A stretch of DNA of 64,000 nucleotides from Bacteroidales bacterium UBA6428 (GTDB lineage: Bacteria; Bacteroidota; Bacteroidia; Bacteroidales; UBA932): NCBI GenBank assembly GCA_002437305.1, contig DJOW01000033.1:25609-89608 (forward strand), in the 5' to 3' direction. Shown one piece after another: positions 18,993 through 27,191 of this stretch (position 1 is its first letter; each line of letters begins with the position of its first letter). A program made the position numbers and the translations under genes. The notes under the pieces were generated by a model. The model saw only the letters and a list, made by a program, of their open reading frames with translations, made no database searches and was not told where the DNA came from.

Positions 18993-19988
18993 ATGAAAAA
19001 TTATGTGTTATATATAGGGTTGGCTTTGCTTTCGGGCATCGCAGCGATCTCTTGCGATGATTCAAACATCGAGGATGCCAACGATGTGCTTGCTGTGAAG
19101 TCCGTTCTTCCTACAAAAGTAATGGAAGGGCAGATTGTCACCATCACCGGCACCGGTCTTGAAAAAGCCACTTCTGTTGTTTTTCCCGGTAATGTTTCCG
19201 TGAGCGACATCACCAAAGTCGGCAACGGCTACATCTCGGTGGCAACTCCCGCCGGGGTCTCCACCGATGGGGGAAAAGTGACGGTCGAGACGGAGGATGA
19301 ATCAGTTGAATCGGCCGTGACGCTGACTGTGGGCAAGCCGGAGCCTTTGCGTGTCGCACCTCTTGACAAGGAGATCAAGATCAACGAATGTGTTGAGGTG
19401 TACGGCAACGACCTTGAGTTCATCTCCAAGGCATATTTCCCTGGAGAGAACGGCGATGACATTGTCGTCGACGCAGACGTGTTCAAACGCAAGGCCACAG
19501 GCTCTCTCTACATCTACTCACCGATGGGTGTCAAGGCCGGAGCCGCGCAGGTTGTCATAGAAGACTGCAGCGGCAAGAGGTACACTTTGCCGGAGGTGAC
19601 CCTGTCCGACGAGGTCTCCGGTGGTGAAACCGGAGAAGACAGCTATGTTCAGATCTGGTCCGGTGAGTACAAAACAGGCTGGTGGTGGTATCTCCCGGCG
19701 TCCGATCTTGACCTTTCGGCGATAACTCCGGCCGCCGGCCAGACCATCAAGTTCACATTCACGCACCATGACGCTCCTCAGACTTTCTGCCTGTGTGATG
19801 GTTGGTGGGGAGCGCCTTTCATCCGCGAGGGAGGAGAAAGCGACAACAACATCACCCTTGCCGCAGGCGAAGACTTTCTGGAATTCGAAATCTCTGAGGG
19901 AATGGCGACGACGATGAACGGATCCGATACCGCTCTCATTATCGGCGGCGACATCACGATCACCCGGATCCAGATCAAGTCGGATTAA
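18993..19988 (+). CDS. TIG/IPT-domain surface glycan-binding lipoprotein (SusE-position SGBP)
   Basis: The 331-residue protein has a lipoprotein signal (LSGIAAISCDDSN). One or two IPT/TIG beta-sandwich domains follow: VLPTKVMEGQIVTITGTGLEKATSVVFPG is a typical TIG start, and KEIKINECVEVYGNDLEFISKAYFPG is a second copy. The C-terminal third is a separate beta-sandwich with an aromatic patch (KTGWWWYLPASDL, then CLCDGWWGAPF) suited to stacking on sugar rings. Gene order SusC-SusD-lipoprotein is that of PUL surface glycan-binding proteins. The last gene of the rightward PUL, it is followed by a strong terminator at 20027. The ligand is inferred from context. Confidence 0.85.
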   Translation: MKNYVLYIGLALLSGIAAISCDDSNIEDANDVLAVKSVLPTKVMEGQIVTITGTGLEKATSVVFPGNVSVSDITKVGNGYISVATPAGVSTDGGKVTVETEDESVESAVTLTVGKPEPLRVAPLDKEIKINECVEVYGNDLEFISKAYFPGENGDDIVVDADVFKRKATGSLYIYSPMGVKAGAAQVVIEDCSGKRYTLPEVTLSDEVSGGETGEDSYVQIWSGEYKTGWWWYLPASDLDLSAITPAAGQTIKFTFTHHDAPQTFCLCDGWWGAPFIREGGESDNNITLAAGEDFLEFEISEGMATTMNGSDTALIIGGDITITRIQIKSD

Positions 19989-20026
19989 AGAGAGTTTAAC
20001 CTCCATGCCTCAAGGTCTGTGAAATG

Positions 20027-20056
20027 CAAATGGGACGGCGGAAGCCGTCCCATTTG
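20027..20056. terminator. Strong hairpin ending the PUL and, from the other side, tRNA-Leu
   Basis: A perfect 13-bp stem (arms 20027-20039 and 20044-20056, AT-rich at the base) closes a GGAA loop. It sits 39 bp after the stop of the surface lipoprotein and abuts the 3' end of the opposite-strand tRNA-Leu, so it can end transcription from both sides. Confidence 0.75.
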
Positions 20057-20141
20057 TGCCTCAGGCGGGAATCGAACCCGCACGGACATTTCTGTCCAAG
20101 GGATTTTAAGTCCCTCGTGTCTACCATTTCACCACCAAGGC
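20057..20141 (-). tRNA. tRNA-Leu (anticodon UAA)
   Basis: The 85-nt gene on the minus strand has acceptor GCCTTGG pairing with the 3' end before discriminator A, a D arm, a GGGACTTAAAATCCC anticodon arm with TAA at 20106-20108 (read on the minus strand), a variable arm as expected for a class II tRNA, and the T arm CGGGTTCGATTCCCG. CCA is not encoded. Confidence 0.95.
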
Positions 20142-20152
20142 GATGGAGATTG

Positions 20153-20160
20153 CAAATTTA
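20153..20160 (-). promoter_or_regulatory. -7 box of the tRNA-Leu promoter
   Basis: On the minus strand this reads TAAATTTG, a full match to TAnnTTTG, 11 bp upstream of the mature tRNA 5' end. A -33 box would overlap the rodA stop region and is not clear. Confidence 0.5.
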
Positions 20161-20182
20161 CTAAAAAAATGTTATTGATTCG

Positions 20183-21628
20183 CTAATAATATTTCTTCTC
20201 TTGGCGGTACAATGCGATGAAAATGAAAATCAGGATTGTGAAGGCCCACAGGGACGAGCCGCCGTAGCTGAGCAGCGGCAGCGGTATGCCGATCACCGGC
20301 ATGAGGCCGATTGTCATCCCTACGTTGATGAAAAGGTGCATGAATATGCATGAGGCCACGCAGTAGCCGTAGATGCGGGTGAATGCCTCCCGACTTTTTT
20401 CCGCGTCAGAAATGATTCTTATGATAAGGAACACATACAAGGCGATGACGGCAAAGCATCCGATGAACCCCCACTCTTCCCCGACCGTGCAGAAGATGAA
20501 GTCCGTGCTCTGCTCCGGAACAAAACCGAACGTCGTCTGTGTGCCGCCGAGGAATCCTTTCCCTGTCAGTCCGCCGGAACCTATGGCTATCATGCTTTGG
20601 TTGACATTATAGCCCACACCGGCCGGATCTTCTTTCATGCCAAGCAGGACCTCGATTCTCTTGCGCTGATGATCCTGAAGAATGTTGTTGAAAATGAAAT
20701 CGGTTGAGAAGACAAGCGCGACTCCGGCGACCAGTCCGAGGGCTGACATGGACAAGGACTTTTTACGGGACTTGTAGCCGTTGACAATCATGATAGGCAG
20801 TGCCGCGGCGCATGCGCCGACAAGAACGTAAAGTGGCTTGATTCCGCCCACGAAACTCTCGGGTTTGAATTTGTCGAGAATCCACGGCAACAGACAAAGA
20901 AGCAGAAATGTCCCGGAGCAGATCCAGAACAAGGTTCCGATCCGGCTTGATTCCAGCGCATTGCAGACAATCAGGATCCCGATCAGCACGAGCAGGGACA
21001 CGTAAGGGGATGCAGTCAGTGTCAGTATGAAAAGAAGCACGGCTGCACCGATGCAGAAAATCCACCAACCGGAGAATCCTTCTCTAAACATCACGAAGAT
21101 GAATCCCACGTACACTAGAGCGGAGCCTGTCTCGCTTTCGGCAAGGATGACGAGCATCGGGATTCCGATGATCAAAGCGGTGAGCATGAAGTCCTTGAAT
21201 CTGGTGATTCTGAAATTGACTTGGCCCAGGAGTGTCGCAAGGAGCAGGGATGTCGTGATCTTGGAGACTTCCGCGGGCTGGAAACGCACGGGTCCGAACT
21301 CGAACCACGATCGGGATCCCTTGACTTCCACACCAAGGAATATCACTGCCACAAGCAGAAACAGGACAATCAGATACAAAGGTAGGGAAGCGCTTTCCCA
21401 GAATTGGGGGTTGATCACGAACATGATCAAGGCGGCCAGTCCGAAGGAGGTGAGTATCCAGACGAACTGCTTGCCGCAACGGAAGTTGAAATCGAATATG
21501 CTTGCGGGGCCGTCGGAGTGGATAGAGGCATAGATGTTCGCCCATCCGATGAGCACGAGCAGCAGGTAGGTGATCACCAACGCCCAGTCAACACTCTGTT
21601 TGATTCCTCTGTCCGAAAAGTTTGTCAT
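20183..21628 (-). CDS. rodA: Rod-shape SEDS glycosyltransferase RodA
   Basis: This 481-residue polytopic membrane protein is of the FtsW/RodA/SpoVE family. Visible motifs are FQPAEVSKI after the first extracytoplasmic stretch, AESETGSALVYVGF carrying the catalytic-type Asp/Glu region of SEDS enzymes, and the C-terminal GLMPVIGIPLPLLSYGGSS signature. RodA polymerises lipid II into glycan strands with PBP2 during elongation. It is the last gene of mreB-mreC-mreD-mrdA-rodA, 11 bp after mrdA. It is longer than E. coli RodA (370 residues), with an enlarged central membrane region as is usual in Bacteroidota. Confidence 0.95.
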   Translation of the reverse strand: MTNFSDRGIKQSVDWALVITYLLLVLIGWANIYASIHSDGPASIFDFNFRCGKQFVWILTSFGLAALIMFVINPQFWESASLPLYLIVLFLLVAVIFLGVEVKGSRSWFEFGPVRFQPAEVSKITTSLLLATLLGQVNFRITRFKDFMLTALIIGIPMLVILAESETGSALVYVGFIFVMFREGFSGWWIFCIGAAVLLFILTLTASPYVSLLVLIGILIVCNALESSRIGTLFWICSGTFLLLCLLPWILDKFKPESFVGGIKPLYVLVGACAAALPIMIVNGYKSRKKSLSMSALGLVAGVALVFSTDFIFNNILQDHQRKRIEVLLGMKEDPAGVGYNVNQSMIAIGSGGLTGKGFLGGTQTTFGFVPEQSTDFIFCTVGEEWGFIGCFAVIALYVFLIIRIISDAEKSREAFTRIYGYCVASCIFMHLFINVGMTIGLMPVIGIPLPLLSYGGSSLWAFTILIFIFIALYRQEKKYY

Positions 21629-21639
21629 CCCTTAAACAG

Positions 21640-23484
21640 TTAGTAAGTCCTTACCCTTGACATCAGGTCTCCTTTCAGGACCCTTTCCTCGAGGCCGCGG
21701 CGCTGTTCGCTGATCTCTCCGTTGAGGTATTTCTCCACCAGCAGTGAAGCGATGGGCGCGGCCCATGTGGCTCCGAATCCGGCGTTTTCGATGTAGGCGG
21801 CCACAGCGATCTTGGGATTGTCTTTTGGCGCGAAGCAGATGAACACTGAGTTGTCGGCGCCGCGAGGATTCTGCGCGGTGCCTGTCTTGCCGCAGATGTC
21901 CAATCCGGGAACAGCGGCGATGGAGGCTGTCCCTCCTGATCCGAAACCGCTGTTGACCGCTCTCCACATGCCTTGGATTACCTTTTTGAAATTCGTGGTG
22001 TCAACCAATGTGTACTGTTTCTCATAGTATTTGGGGTTGATTTCCACTCCGTCGGAAGCTTTTACTATGTGCGGGATTCTGTACCAGCCCCTGTTCGCGA
22101 CAGTCGCGGCGAGGTTGGCGATCTGGAGGGGCGTGACACCGATTTCTCCTTGTCCGATGGAAATCGAGATGATGGTCGTGAATTTCCATCCACCCTTGCC
22201 GTAAATCTTGTTGTAATACTTTGCTGTGGGAAGCGTCCCTCCCAGTTCGGCGGGGAAGTCGCTTCCGAGTTTGTGTCCGAATCCGAAGCTCTGGACGTAC
22301 TCATTCCATTTGTCAAGCGCTTCTCCGATGTCGTGGTACTTCTTGTTTTCGAGAATATTCTTAAGAACATAACAGAAGTAGCCGTTGCATGACATCATTA
22401 TGGCTTCTTCAAGGACGAGCGGAGACCTGTGCACATGGCACCCCAGCTTTCTGTTGCCAAAATGGTAACCTTGGCTGCACGGGTAGGCCATCTCTGTCGT
22501 CAGTGTGCCTTCCTGAAGCCCGATCAATCCGTTCACGAGTTTGAAGACGGAGCCTGGAGGGTAGGGCGCCTGGACCGCCCTGTTGAACATCGGCTTGTGC
22601 GGGTCTTTGATGATCTCATCGTAGTGCTGGCCTATGTCCGCGAGCATGCTCACATCGACTCCCGGGCTGGAGACAAGAGTCAAGATCTCCCCTGTTTTGG
22701 GCTCTATCGCCACAAGACTGCCGACCTTGTTTTTCATCAGCTCCTGGCCGTACTGTTGCAGGTCAGCGTCGATTGTCGTGTGGATGTCATGCCCCGGGAC
22801 AGCTTCCTTGTCCATCTCTCCATCCTTGTAGCGTTGCTCGATCTGGTTGCGTGAATTGCGCAGGTAGATGTGGTAGCCCTTTTCGCCGCGCAGCTCCTTT
22901 TCTCTCGCGGCCTCGATGCCTGTTTTTCCGGCGTAATCCCCGGAACGGTATTCCCCGGGATGCTTCTCAATGTATTTCGCGTCCACTTCGGAGACATAGC
23001 CGAGCAGGTTCCCGCCGGCATTCACAGGGTAGTCACGGATGCTTCGGGCCTGCCCCCTGAACCCTGGAAAATTGTACTGAAGCTCGGCGAACCGCATGTA
23101 GGTCTCCGGCTTTATCTGCTTCAGCATCACCACGCTCTGGTAGCCGATTCGGCGTCTGTTCTTGGCATATTCCTTCATCTTGGACCGTATGAACTCCGGT
23201 GTCACGTTCAGTGCGCAGGACAGCATCAGGGTGTCGAACGGCTTCACTTCACGTGGTGTGACGAGGATGTCGTAGGTGACTTTGTTGCTGACTATGATCT
23301 TGCCGTTGCGGTCGTAGATTATGCCTCTTGTGGGATAGATGATGTCGTAGACCATCGAGTTGTTGGACGCGTTGATCTTGTACTTGTCGTCGATGATCTG
23401 GATGTAGAACAACTTGCCCAGAATTATTGCCGCCACAACAAGAAGCCCGATTATCAAGATTTTTCCCCTACCTTCTGTCTTCAT
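21640..23484 (-). CDS. mrdA: Penicillin-binding protein 2 (class B transpeptidase)
   Basis: The 614-residue protein has an N-terminal membrane anchor, a PBP dimerisation domain (TRGIIYDRNGKIIVSN, then the YPVNAGGNLLGYVSEV region) and a transpeptidase domain with SVFK (active Ser312, Lys315), SCNGYF as the SxN motif, and KTGTAQNP as the KTG motif. It cross-links peptidoglycan for elongation with RodA. It overlaps mreD by 17 bp and lies 11 bp before rodA, which indicates tight co-expression. Confidence 0.95.
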   Translation of the reverse strand: MKTEGRGKILIIGLLVVAAIILGKLFYIQIIDDKYKINASNNSMVYDIIYPTRGIIYDRNGKIIVSNKVTYDILVTPREVKPFDTLMLSCALNVTPEFIRSKMKEYAKNRRRIGYQSVVMLKQIKPETYMRFAELQYNFPGFRGQARSIRDYPVNAGGNLLGYVSEVDAKYIEKHPGEYRSGDYAGKTGIEAAREKELRGEKGYHIYLRNSRNQIEQRYKDGEMDKEAVPGHDIHTTIDADLQQYGQELMKNKVGSLVAIEPKTGEILTLVSSPGVDVSMLADIGQHYDEIIKDPHKPMFNRAVQAPYPPGSVFKLVNGLIGLQEGTLTTEMAYPCSQGYHFGNRKLGCHVHRSPLVLEEAIMMSCNGYFCYVLKNILENKKYHDIGEALDKWNEYVQSFGFGHKLGSDFPAELGGTLPTAKYYNKIYGKGGWKFTTIISISIGQGEIGVTPLQIANLAATVANRGWYRIPHIVKASDGVEINPKYYEKQYTLVDTTNFKKVIQGMWRAVNSGFGSGGTASIAAVPGLDICGKTGTAQNPRGADNSVFICFAPKDNPKIAVAAYIENAGFGATWAAPIASLLVEKYLNGEISEQRRGLEERVLKGDLMSRVRTY

Positions 23485-23977
23485 AAGTCAATAAATTGAT
23501 AATGAGGATTGAAGAAAGATAACTGGCCAATAGCGAAAGTCCGAGGCACGCGCAGATGAACCAGAACGGACGTGTTCCCGCGCAATCCGTCAGAATGTAG
23601 ATGAGCAGGAAGACCACTGTCATCAGGATTATGGCGAGCGAGACCTTTCCCGCGCCGTATTTCCTGACTGTTACGCTCTCCTTTTGCTCAAACGGCTCGT
23701 TGCCGAAGATCATGCCTATGATCGGTTTCCTGAGCAAGGCTGCAGGGACAAGCGAAAGCGCGTTGATTCCGAGTGTGCCCTCGGCGAAAAAATCCACGGA
23801 TAGTCCAGTGATAAAAGCGATCAGCATCGCCGCGATCGTGCCGGTCTTGGTCGGAATGCACAGCACCATGACCGGCAGTATGGTGATCATTACGTATGGC
23901 GTGAAGTGGAAGTAGTTGCTCAGGATCATCTGGGCGACTGTCAACAGAATGTAGGTGAGTGTGAAGTTGTGTTTCAT
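23468..23977 (-). CDS. mreD: Rod-shape protein MreD
   Basis: This small hydrophobic protein of 169 residues has about five membrane helices and sits between mreC and mrdA. It overlaps mreC by 4 bp and mrdA by 17 bp. MreD is a membrane part of the elongasome. Sequence identity in this family is low, so the call rests on size, hydrophobicity and gene order as much as on residues such as the central PTKTGTIAAMLIAFITGLSVD segment. Confidence 0.9.
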   Translation of the reverse strand: MKHNFTLTYILLTVAQMILSNYFHFTPYVMITILPVMVLCIPTKTGTIAAMLIAFITGLSVDFFAEGTLGINALSLVPAALLRKPIIGMIFGNEPFEQKESVTVRKYGAGKVSLAIILMTVVFLLIYILTDCAGTRPFWFICACLGLSLLASYLSSILIINLLTYEDRR

Positions 23978-24813
23978 TTCTTCTTCTGTTGTGGTTCTTC
24001 TTGGTTCTCGACCATCTCTATCTCGGCGGAGCGTGTGTTGGTCACGATGGTGACGTACTTCAGTGCCTTTTGATTTTGGAACAATCTGACTTCTATCTCG
24101 TTGGTCGCTCCGTTTATTATGTTGGACTCTCCCGCGACGCCGATCGGGATGTCCGGAGGAAAGATCGTGGAGTATCCACTGGTGTAGACTGTGTCTCCAG
24201 GGTTGAATTTGAACTGTAGCGGGATTTCCTTCAGAATCGCTCTGTCAGAACTTGTTCCATCCCATGCGAGCGGACCGACAGCCCCTGACCCTCCGAGCCT
24301 CGCGCTGATGAAAAACTCTGTGTTGAGGAATGAGATCGCGTAGGAATAGTGCCTGCTTACAGCATCCACAATCCCGATCACACCTTCGGGCGTGATTATC
24401 CCGGAATTGCGCACGACCCCATCCTCGCTGCCCTTGTCGATGATCAGGTAGTTGTGCTGGGTGTTCCTGCTGGATTTGATGATGGTGGCCGGGATGTATC
24501 TGAAACCGTCGTCTTTCAGCACGGGCTTGGACGCCGGGTCCGCATCGTACAAGGTCTTCTCATAGTCTCCGACAAGTTTCCGCAGCCGGCTGTTCTCGGC
24601 GGCCAGTTCATCGTTTTGCTTTTTTAGGAAAAAGTAGTTTGAGACCTCTTGCGTGGCTCCCCAGACATTGGCCATGAAGCCGTGGGAAATCCTTGCGATC
24701 CAAAGCCGCTGCATCTCGCTGTTGTTTGAGAGCATTATGACAGCCGCGATCTCCAGCGTAAAGAAGACCGCGACCGTAAGGATGCTCTGGGCAACAGACT
24801 TTTCTTTCTGCAT
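23974..24813 (-). CDS. mreC: Rod-shape protein MreC
   Basis: The 279-residue protein has one N-terminal membrane helix, a coiled coil (NDELAAENSRLRKLVGDYEK) and the MreC beta-barrel domain with YLIIDKGSEDGVVRNSGII and GVIGIVDAVSRHYSYAISFLN. MreC links MreB filaments to PBP2 in the periplasm. The start codon overlaps the mreB stop in a TAATG arrangement, and the end overlaps mreD by 4 bp. A charged Glu/Gln/Lys tail ends the protein. Confidence 0.95.
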   Translation of the reverse strand: MQKEKSVAQSILTVAVFFTLEIAAVIMLSNNSEMQRLWIARISHGFMANVWGATQEVSNYFFLKKQNDELAAENSRLRKLVGDYEKTLYDADPASKPVLKDDGFRYIPATIIKSSRNTQHNYLIIDKGSEDGVVRNSGIITPEGVIGIVDAVSRHYSYAISFLNTEFFISARLGGSGAVGPLAWDGTSSDRAILKEIPLQFKFNPGDTVYTSGYSTIFPPDIPIGVAGESNIINGATNEIEVRLFQNQKALKYVTIVTNTRSAEIEMVENQEEPQQKKK

Positions 24814-25835
24814 TATCTCATCAGGAATGAGTAGTTGGATGTCTTTTTAAGCGCTATGCAGGTGCCTCTGGCCACGGCGCGGAGAGGATCCTCGGCTACG
24901 TGGAATTGAATGTTGACCTTCTCTGTGAACCTTTTGGCGAGTCCACGAAGGAGGGCGCCGCCACCGGAAAGGAAAATCCCGTTCTCGACAATGTCTGAAT
25001 ATAACTCCGGAGGCGTCAGTTCCAGTACGTGCAGGATGGAGGACTCCAGCTTGGCTATTGACTTGTCAAGGCAGTGGGCGATCTCCTGATAGGTGACCGC
25101 TGCCTCCACGGGATGCGCCGTCATCAGGTTCGGCCCTCTGACGATGTGGGGCTCCGGCTCCTCGTCAAGCTCTGGAATCACGGCTCCCACAGCGAACTTG
25201 ATTTCCTCCGCGGTAGTCTCTCCGATCTTGATGTTGTGCTGCTGGCGCATGTAGTACTGGATGTCGCTGTTGAACACGTCGCCAGCGGTGTTGATGCTTT
25301 CCTGAACCACGATTCCCCCCAGTGAGATCACCGCGATCTCGGCGGTTCCGCCTCCGATGTCAACGACCATGTTCCCCCTTGGGGCCTCCACATCAAGGCC
25401 AATACCGAGCGCGGCGGCCATTGGCTCGTAGATCAGATAGACGTCTCTTCCTCCAGCGTGCTCGCAGGAGTCGCGGACGGCTCTGATCTCAACCTGTGTG
25501 CTTCCGGAAGGAATGCCCACCACGATCTTGAGATTAGGGGTGAACAGTGTTTTCTTTTTGCTGTTCACCTGTTTGATGAATCCTTTGATCATCATCTCGG
25601 CGGCGTTGAAGTCCGCGATGACTCCGTTTCTCAAAGGCCTGATGGTCTTGATGCCGGGATTGGTGTGCTCGTGCATGAGTTTTGCCGGGCGACCGATCGC
25701 GATGCATTTGCCTGTGTTGTTGTCTATCGCGACGATGCTGGGCGCGTCCAGCACAATCTCGTCATTCCTGAAAATGACTGTGTTGGCTGTCCCGAGGTCC
25801 ATCGCTATCTCTTGAGTCAGAAATGAGAATGCCAT
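24813..25835 (-). CDS. mreB: Actin-like rod-shape protein MreB
   Basis: The 340-residue protein starts at 25835 (MAFSFLTQEIAMDLGTANT); a longer TTG-initiated frame adds 14 atypical residues. Phosphate 1 (DLGTANTVIF), phosphate 2 (VVDIGGGTAEIAVIS) and adenosine (LSGGGALLRGLAKRF) motifs of the actin/Hsp70 fold are intact. It forms cytoplasmic filaments that guide elongation. It is the first gene of the shape operon and divergent to ispD; the intergenic space of about 90 bp is very AT-rich and holds the palindrome ATTGTACAAT at 25869-25878. Confidence 0.97.
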   Translation of the reverse strand: MAFSFLTQEIAMDLGTANTVIFRNDEIVLDAPSIVAIDNNTGKCIAIGRPAKLMHEHTNPGIKTIRPLRNGVIADFNAAEMMIKGFIKQVNSKKKTLFTPNLKIVVGIPSGSTQVEIRAVRDSCEHAGGRDVYLIYEPMAAALGIGLDVEAPRGNMVVDIGGGTAEIAVISLGGIVVQESINTAGDVFNSDIQYYMRQQHNIKIGETTAEEIKFAVGAVIPELDEEPEPHIVRGPNLMTAHPVEAAVTYQEIAHCLDKSIAKLESSILHVLELTPPELYSDIVENGIFLSGGGALLRGLAKRFTEKVNIQFHVAEDPLRAVARGTCIALKKTSNYSFLMR

Positions 25836-25884
25836 GACTGTACTTAATACGATTCTTTTATAACTTTTATTGTACAATATACAA

Positions 25885-25914
25885 TTTGTAAATATACGAA
25901 AAAAGTTATATTTG
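25885..25914 (+). promoter_or_regulatory. Canonical Bacteroidota promoter for ispD
   Basis: TTTG at 25885-25888 and TATATTTG at 25907-25914 are separated by 18 bases, close to the published consensus. The predicted start point is only a few bases before the ATG at 25925, so the transcript would be almost leaderless. Confidence 0.7.
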
Positions 25915-25924
25915 TAAGAATATT

Positions 25925-26653
25925 ATGAACAGAAATAATTATTTAATCGTTGTGGCCGCCGGAAGCGGTGTCAGAATGGGATCCTCAATTCCGAAGCAAT
26001 TCCTGGATTTGGGGGGCGTTCCTGTCCTTCGCAGGACGATCGAGGCTTTCATTTCATCGGTGCCTGGAATCAAGGTGGTGACGGTCCTTTCCGAGGACCA
26101 TGTCTCTTACTGGAAGGATTATTGCCTGTCTTCCGGTTTCAATTGCCCCCAGACATTGGTGGCAGGTGGATTCACCCGTTTTCATTCGGTAAGGAATGCC
26201 TTGAGGCGTGTTCCCGATGGAGCGGTGGTGGCCATTCACGATGGTGTGAGGCCGCTTCTCTCTTCGGCGCTGATACGGGAGATGTTCGCCCGCATGGACA
26301 AGGGTGACGTGCCTTCCCTCATTCCGGTCGTCCCGTCAGTGGACACGCTTAAGGTAATCGACCGGGTCAAGGACGCGGACGGCAACGAGATTCTTGTCTC
26401 TGCAGACGGGGAGGAGGTGGACAGAAACCGGATATTCGGAGCGCAGACACCCCAGATGTTCCGGTCCGAGGACATAAAATCGGCATATTCGCAGGCCTTT
26501 GACACCTCATTCACTGACGATGCCTCCGTGGCGCGTAAAAAAGGAATACCCCTCTCCTTCTGCCAAGGAGAGAGGTACAACATCAAACTTACGTCTCCCG
26601 AGGATCTGTCCCTCGCGCGATTGATCATTTCGTCTTGCTCTCGAAATCGATAG
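25925..26653 (+). CDS. ispD: 2-C-methyl-D-erythritol 4-phosphate cytidylyltransferase
   Basis: The 242-residue enzyme makes CDP-methylerythritol in the MEP isoprenoid pathway. The nucleotide loop VVAAGSGVRMGSSIPKQF carries the conserved Gly, Arg and Lys. VAGGFTRFHSVRNALRRV, AIHDGVRPLL and the late TDDASVARKKG segment match the family. Length is normal (E. coli 236). Its 3' end overlaps the convergent lrp-type gene by 29 bp. Confidence 0.95.
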   Translation: MNRNNYLIVVAAGSGVRMGSSIPKQFLDLGGVPVLRRTIEAFISSVPGIKVVTVLSEDHVSYWKDYCLSSGFNCPQTLVAGGFTRFHSVRNALRRVPDGAVVAIHDGVRPLLSSALIREMFARMDKGDVPSLIPVVPSVDTLKVIDRVKDADGNEILVSADGEEVDRNRIFGAQTPQMFRSEDIKSAYSQAFDTSFTDDASVARKKGIPLSFCQGERYNIKLTSPEDLSLARLIISSCSRNR

Positions 26654-27137
26654 TCTGGAAGCTGGTGTTCTTGTAGTCCTTGACCCAGACCTGACGTTCT
26701 ATCGCTTGGTCGAGCGAGATCATGGTCTCGGTAGACTGGATGTAGGGAATATTTTGGATCGTGTTGATGAGGATCTCCATAAGGTGGTCATTGTCAAAAC
26801 AATAAACCTTTAGGAGCAGGGCGGCTTTGCCGGTTACGAAATGGCACTCCACAATCTCGGCGATCTTCTTCAGATTCGCTACCACCTCAGAGTATTTGTT
26901 GGCTTCCGAAAGGGACACGCTGATGAACGCGCACACGTTGAGTCCCAAGGCTTGAGGTTTTACCAGAAGTCTTGATCCGGTTATTACTCCATTGTTCTCG
27001 AGCCTTTTTACCCTCTGGTGGATCGCGGCTCCGGAGACACCGCACTCACGCGCGATTTCCAGGAATGGCATCCTGGCATTGTTGACCAAGAAGGAAAGGA
27101 TTTTCTGGTCAATCTGATCGATGTGATAAGTTGCCAT
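26625..27137 (-). CDS. Lrp/AsnC-family transcription regulator
   Basis: The 170-residue protein starts at the ATG at 27137 (MATYHIDQIDQKIL); an upstream TTG is possible. It has a winged helix-turn-helix (MPFLEIARECGVSGAAIHQRVKRLENNGVI) and a C-terminal RAM/AsnC ligand domain (AFISVSL, VECHFVTGKAALLLKVYCFD). Such proteins sense amino acids and act as dimers or octamers. It lies 54 bp after topA on the same strand and overlaps ispD tail to tail. The regulated genes cannot be told. Confidence 0.92.
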   Translation of the reverse strand: MATYHIDQIDQKILSFLVNNARMPFLEIARECGVSGAAIHQRVKRLENNGVITGSRLLVKPQALGLNVCAFISVSLSEANKYSEVVANLKKIAEIVECHFVTGKAALLLKVYCFDNDHLMEILINTIQNIPYIQSTETMISLDQAIERQVWVKDYKNTSFQTIDFESKTK

Positions 27138-27191
27138 TGCTTTCAATTTATAACTAAACAGCCGCTAAATTATCTAAAAAAACTTTAAAAG

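Noticed and set aside
20057..20141. tRNA-Leu as an integration site for a mobile element
   Set aside because: No partial tRNA duplicate or integrase gene is found on either side.
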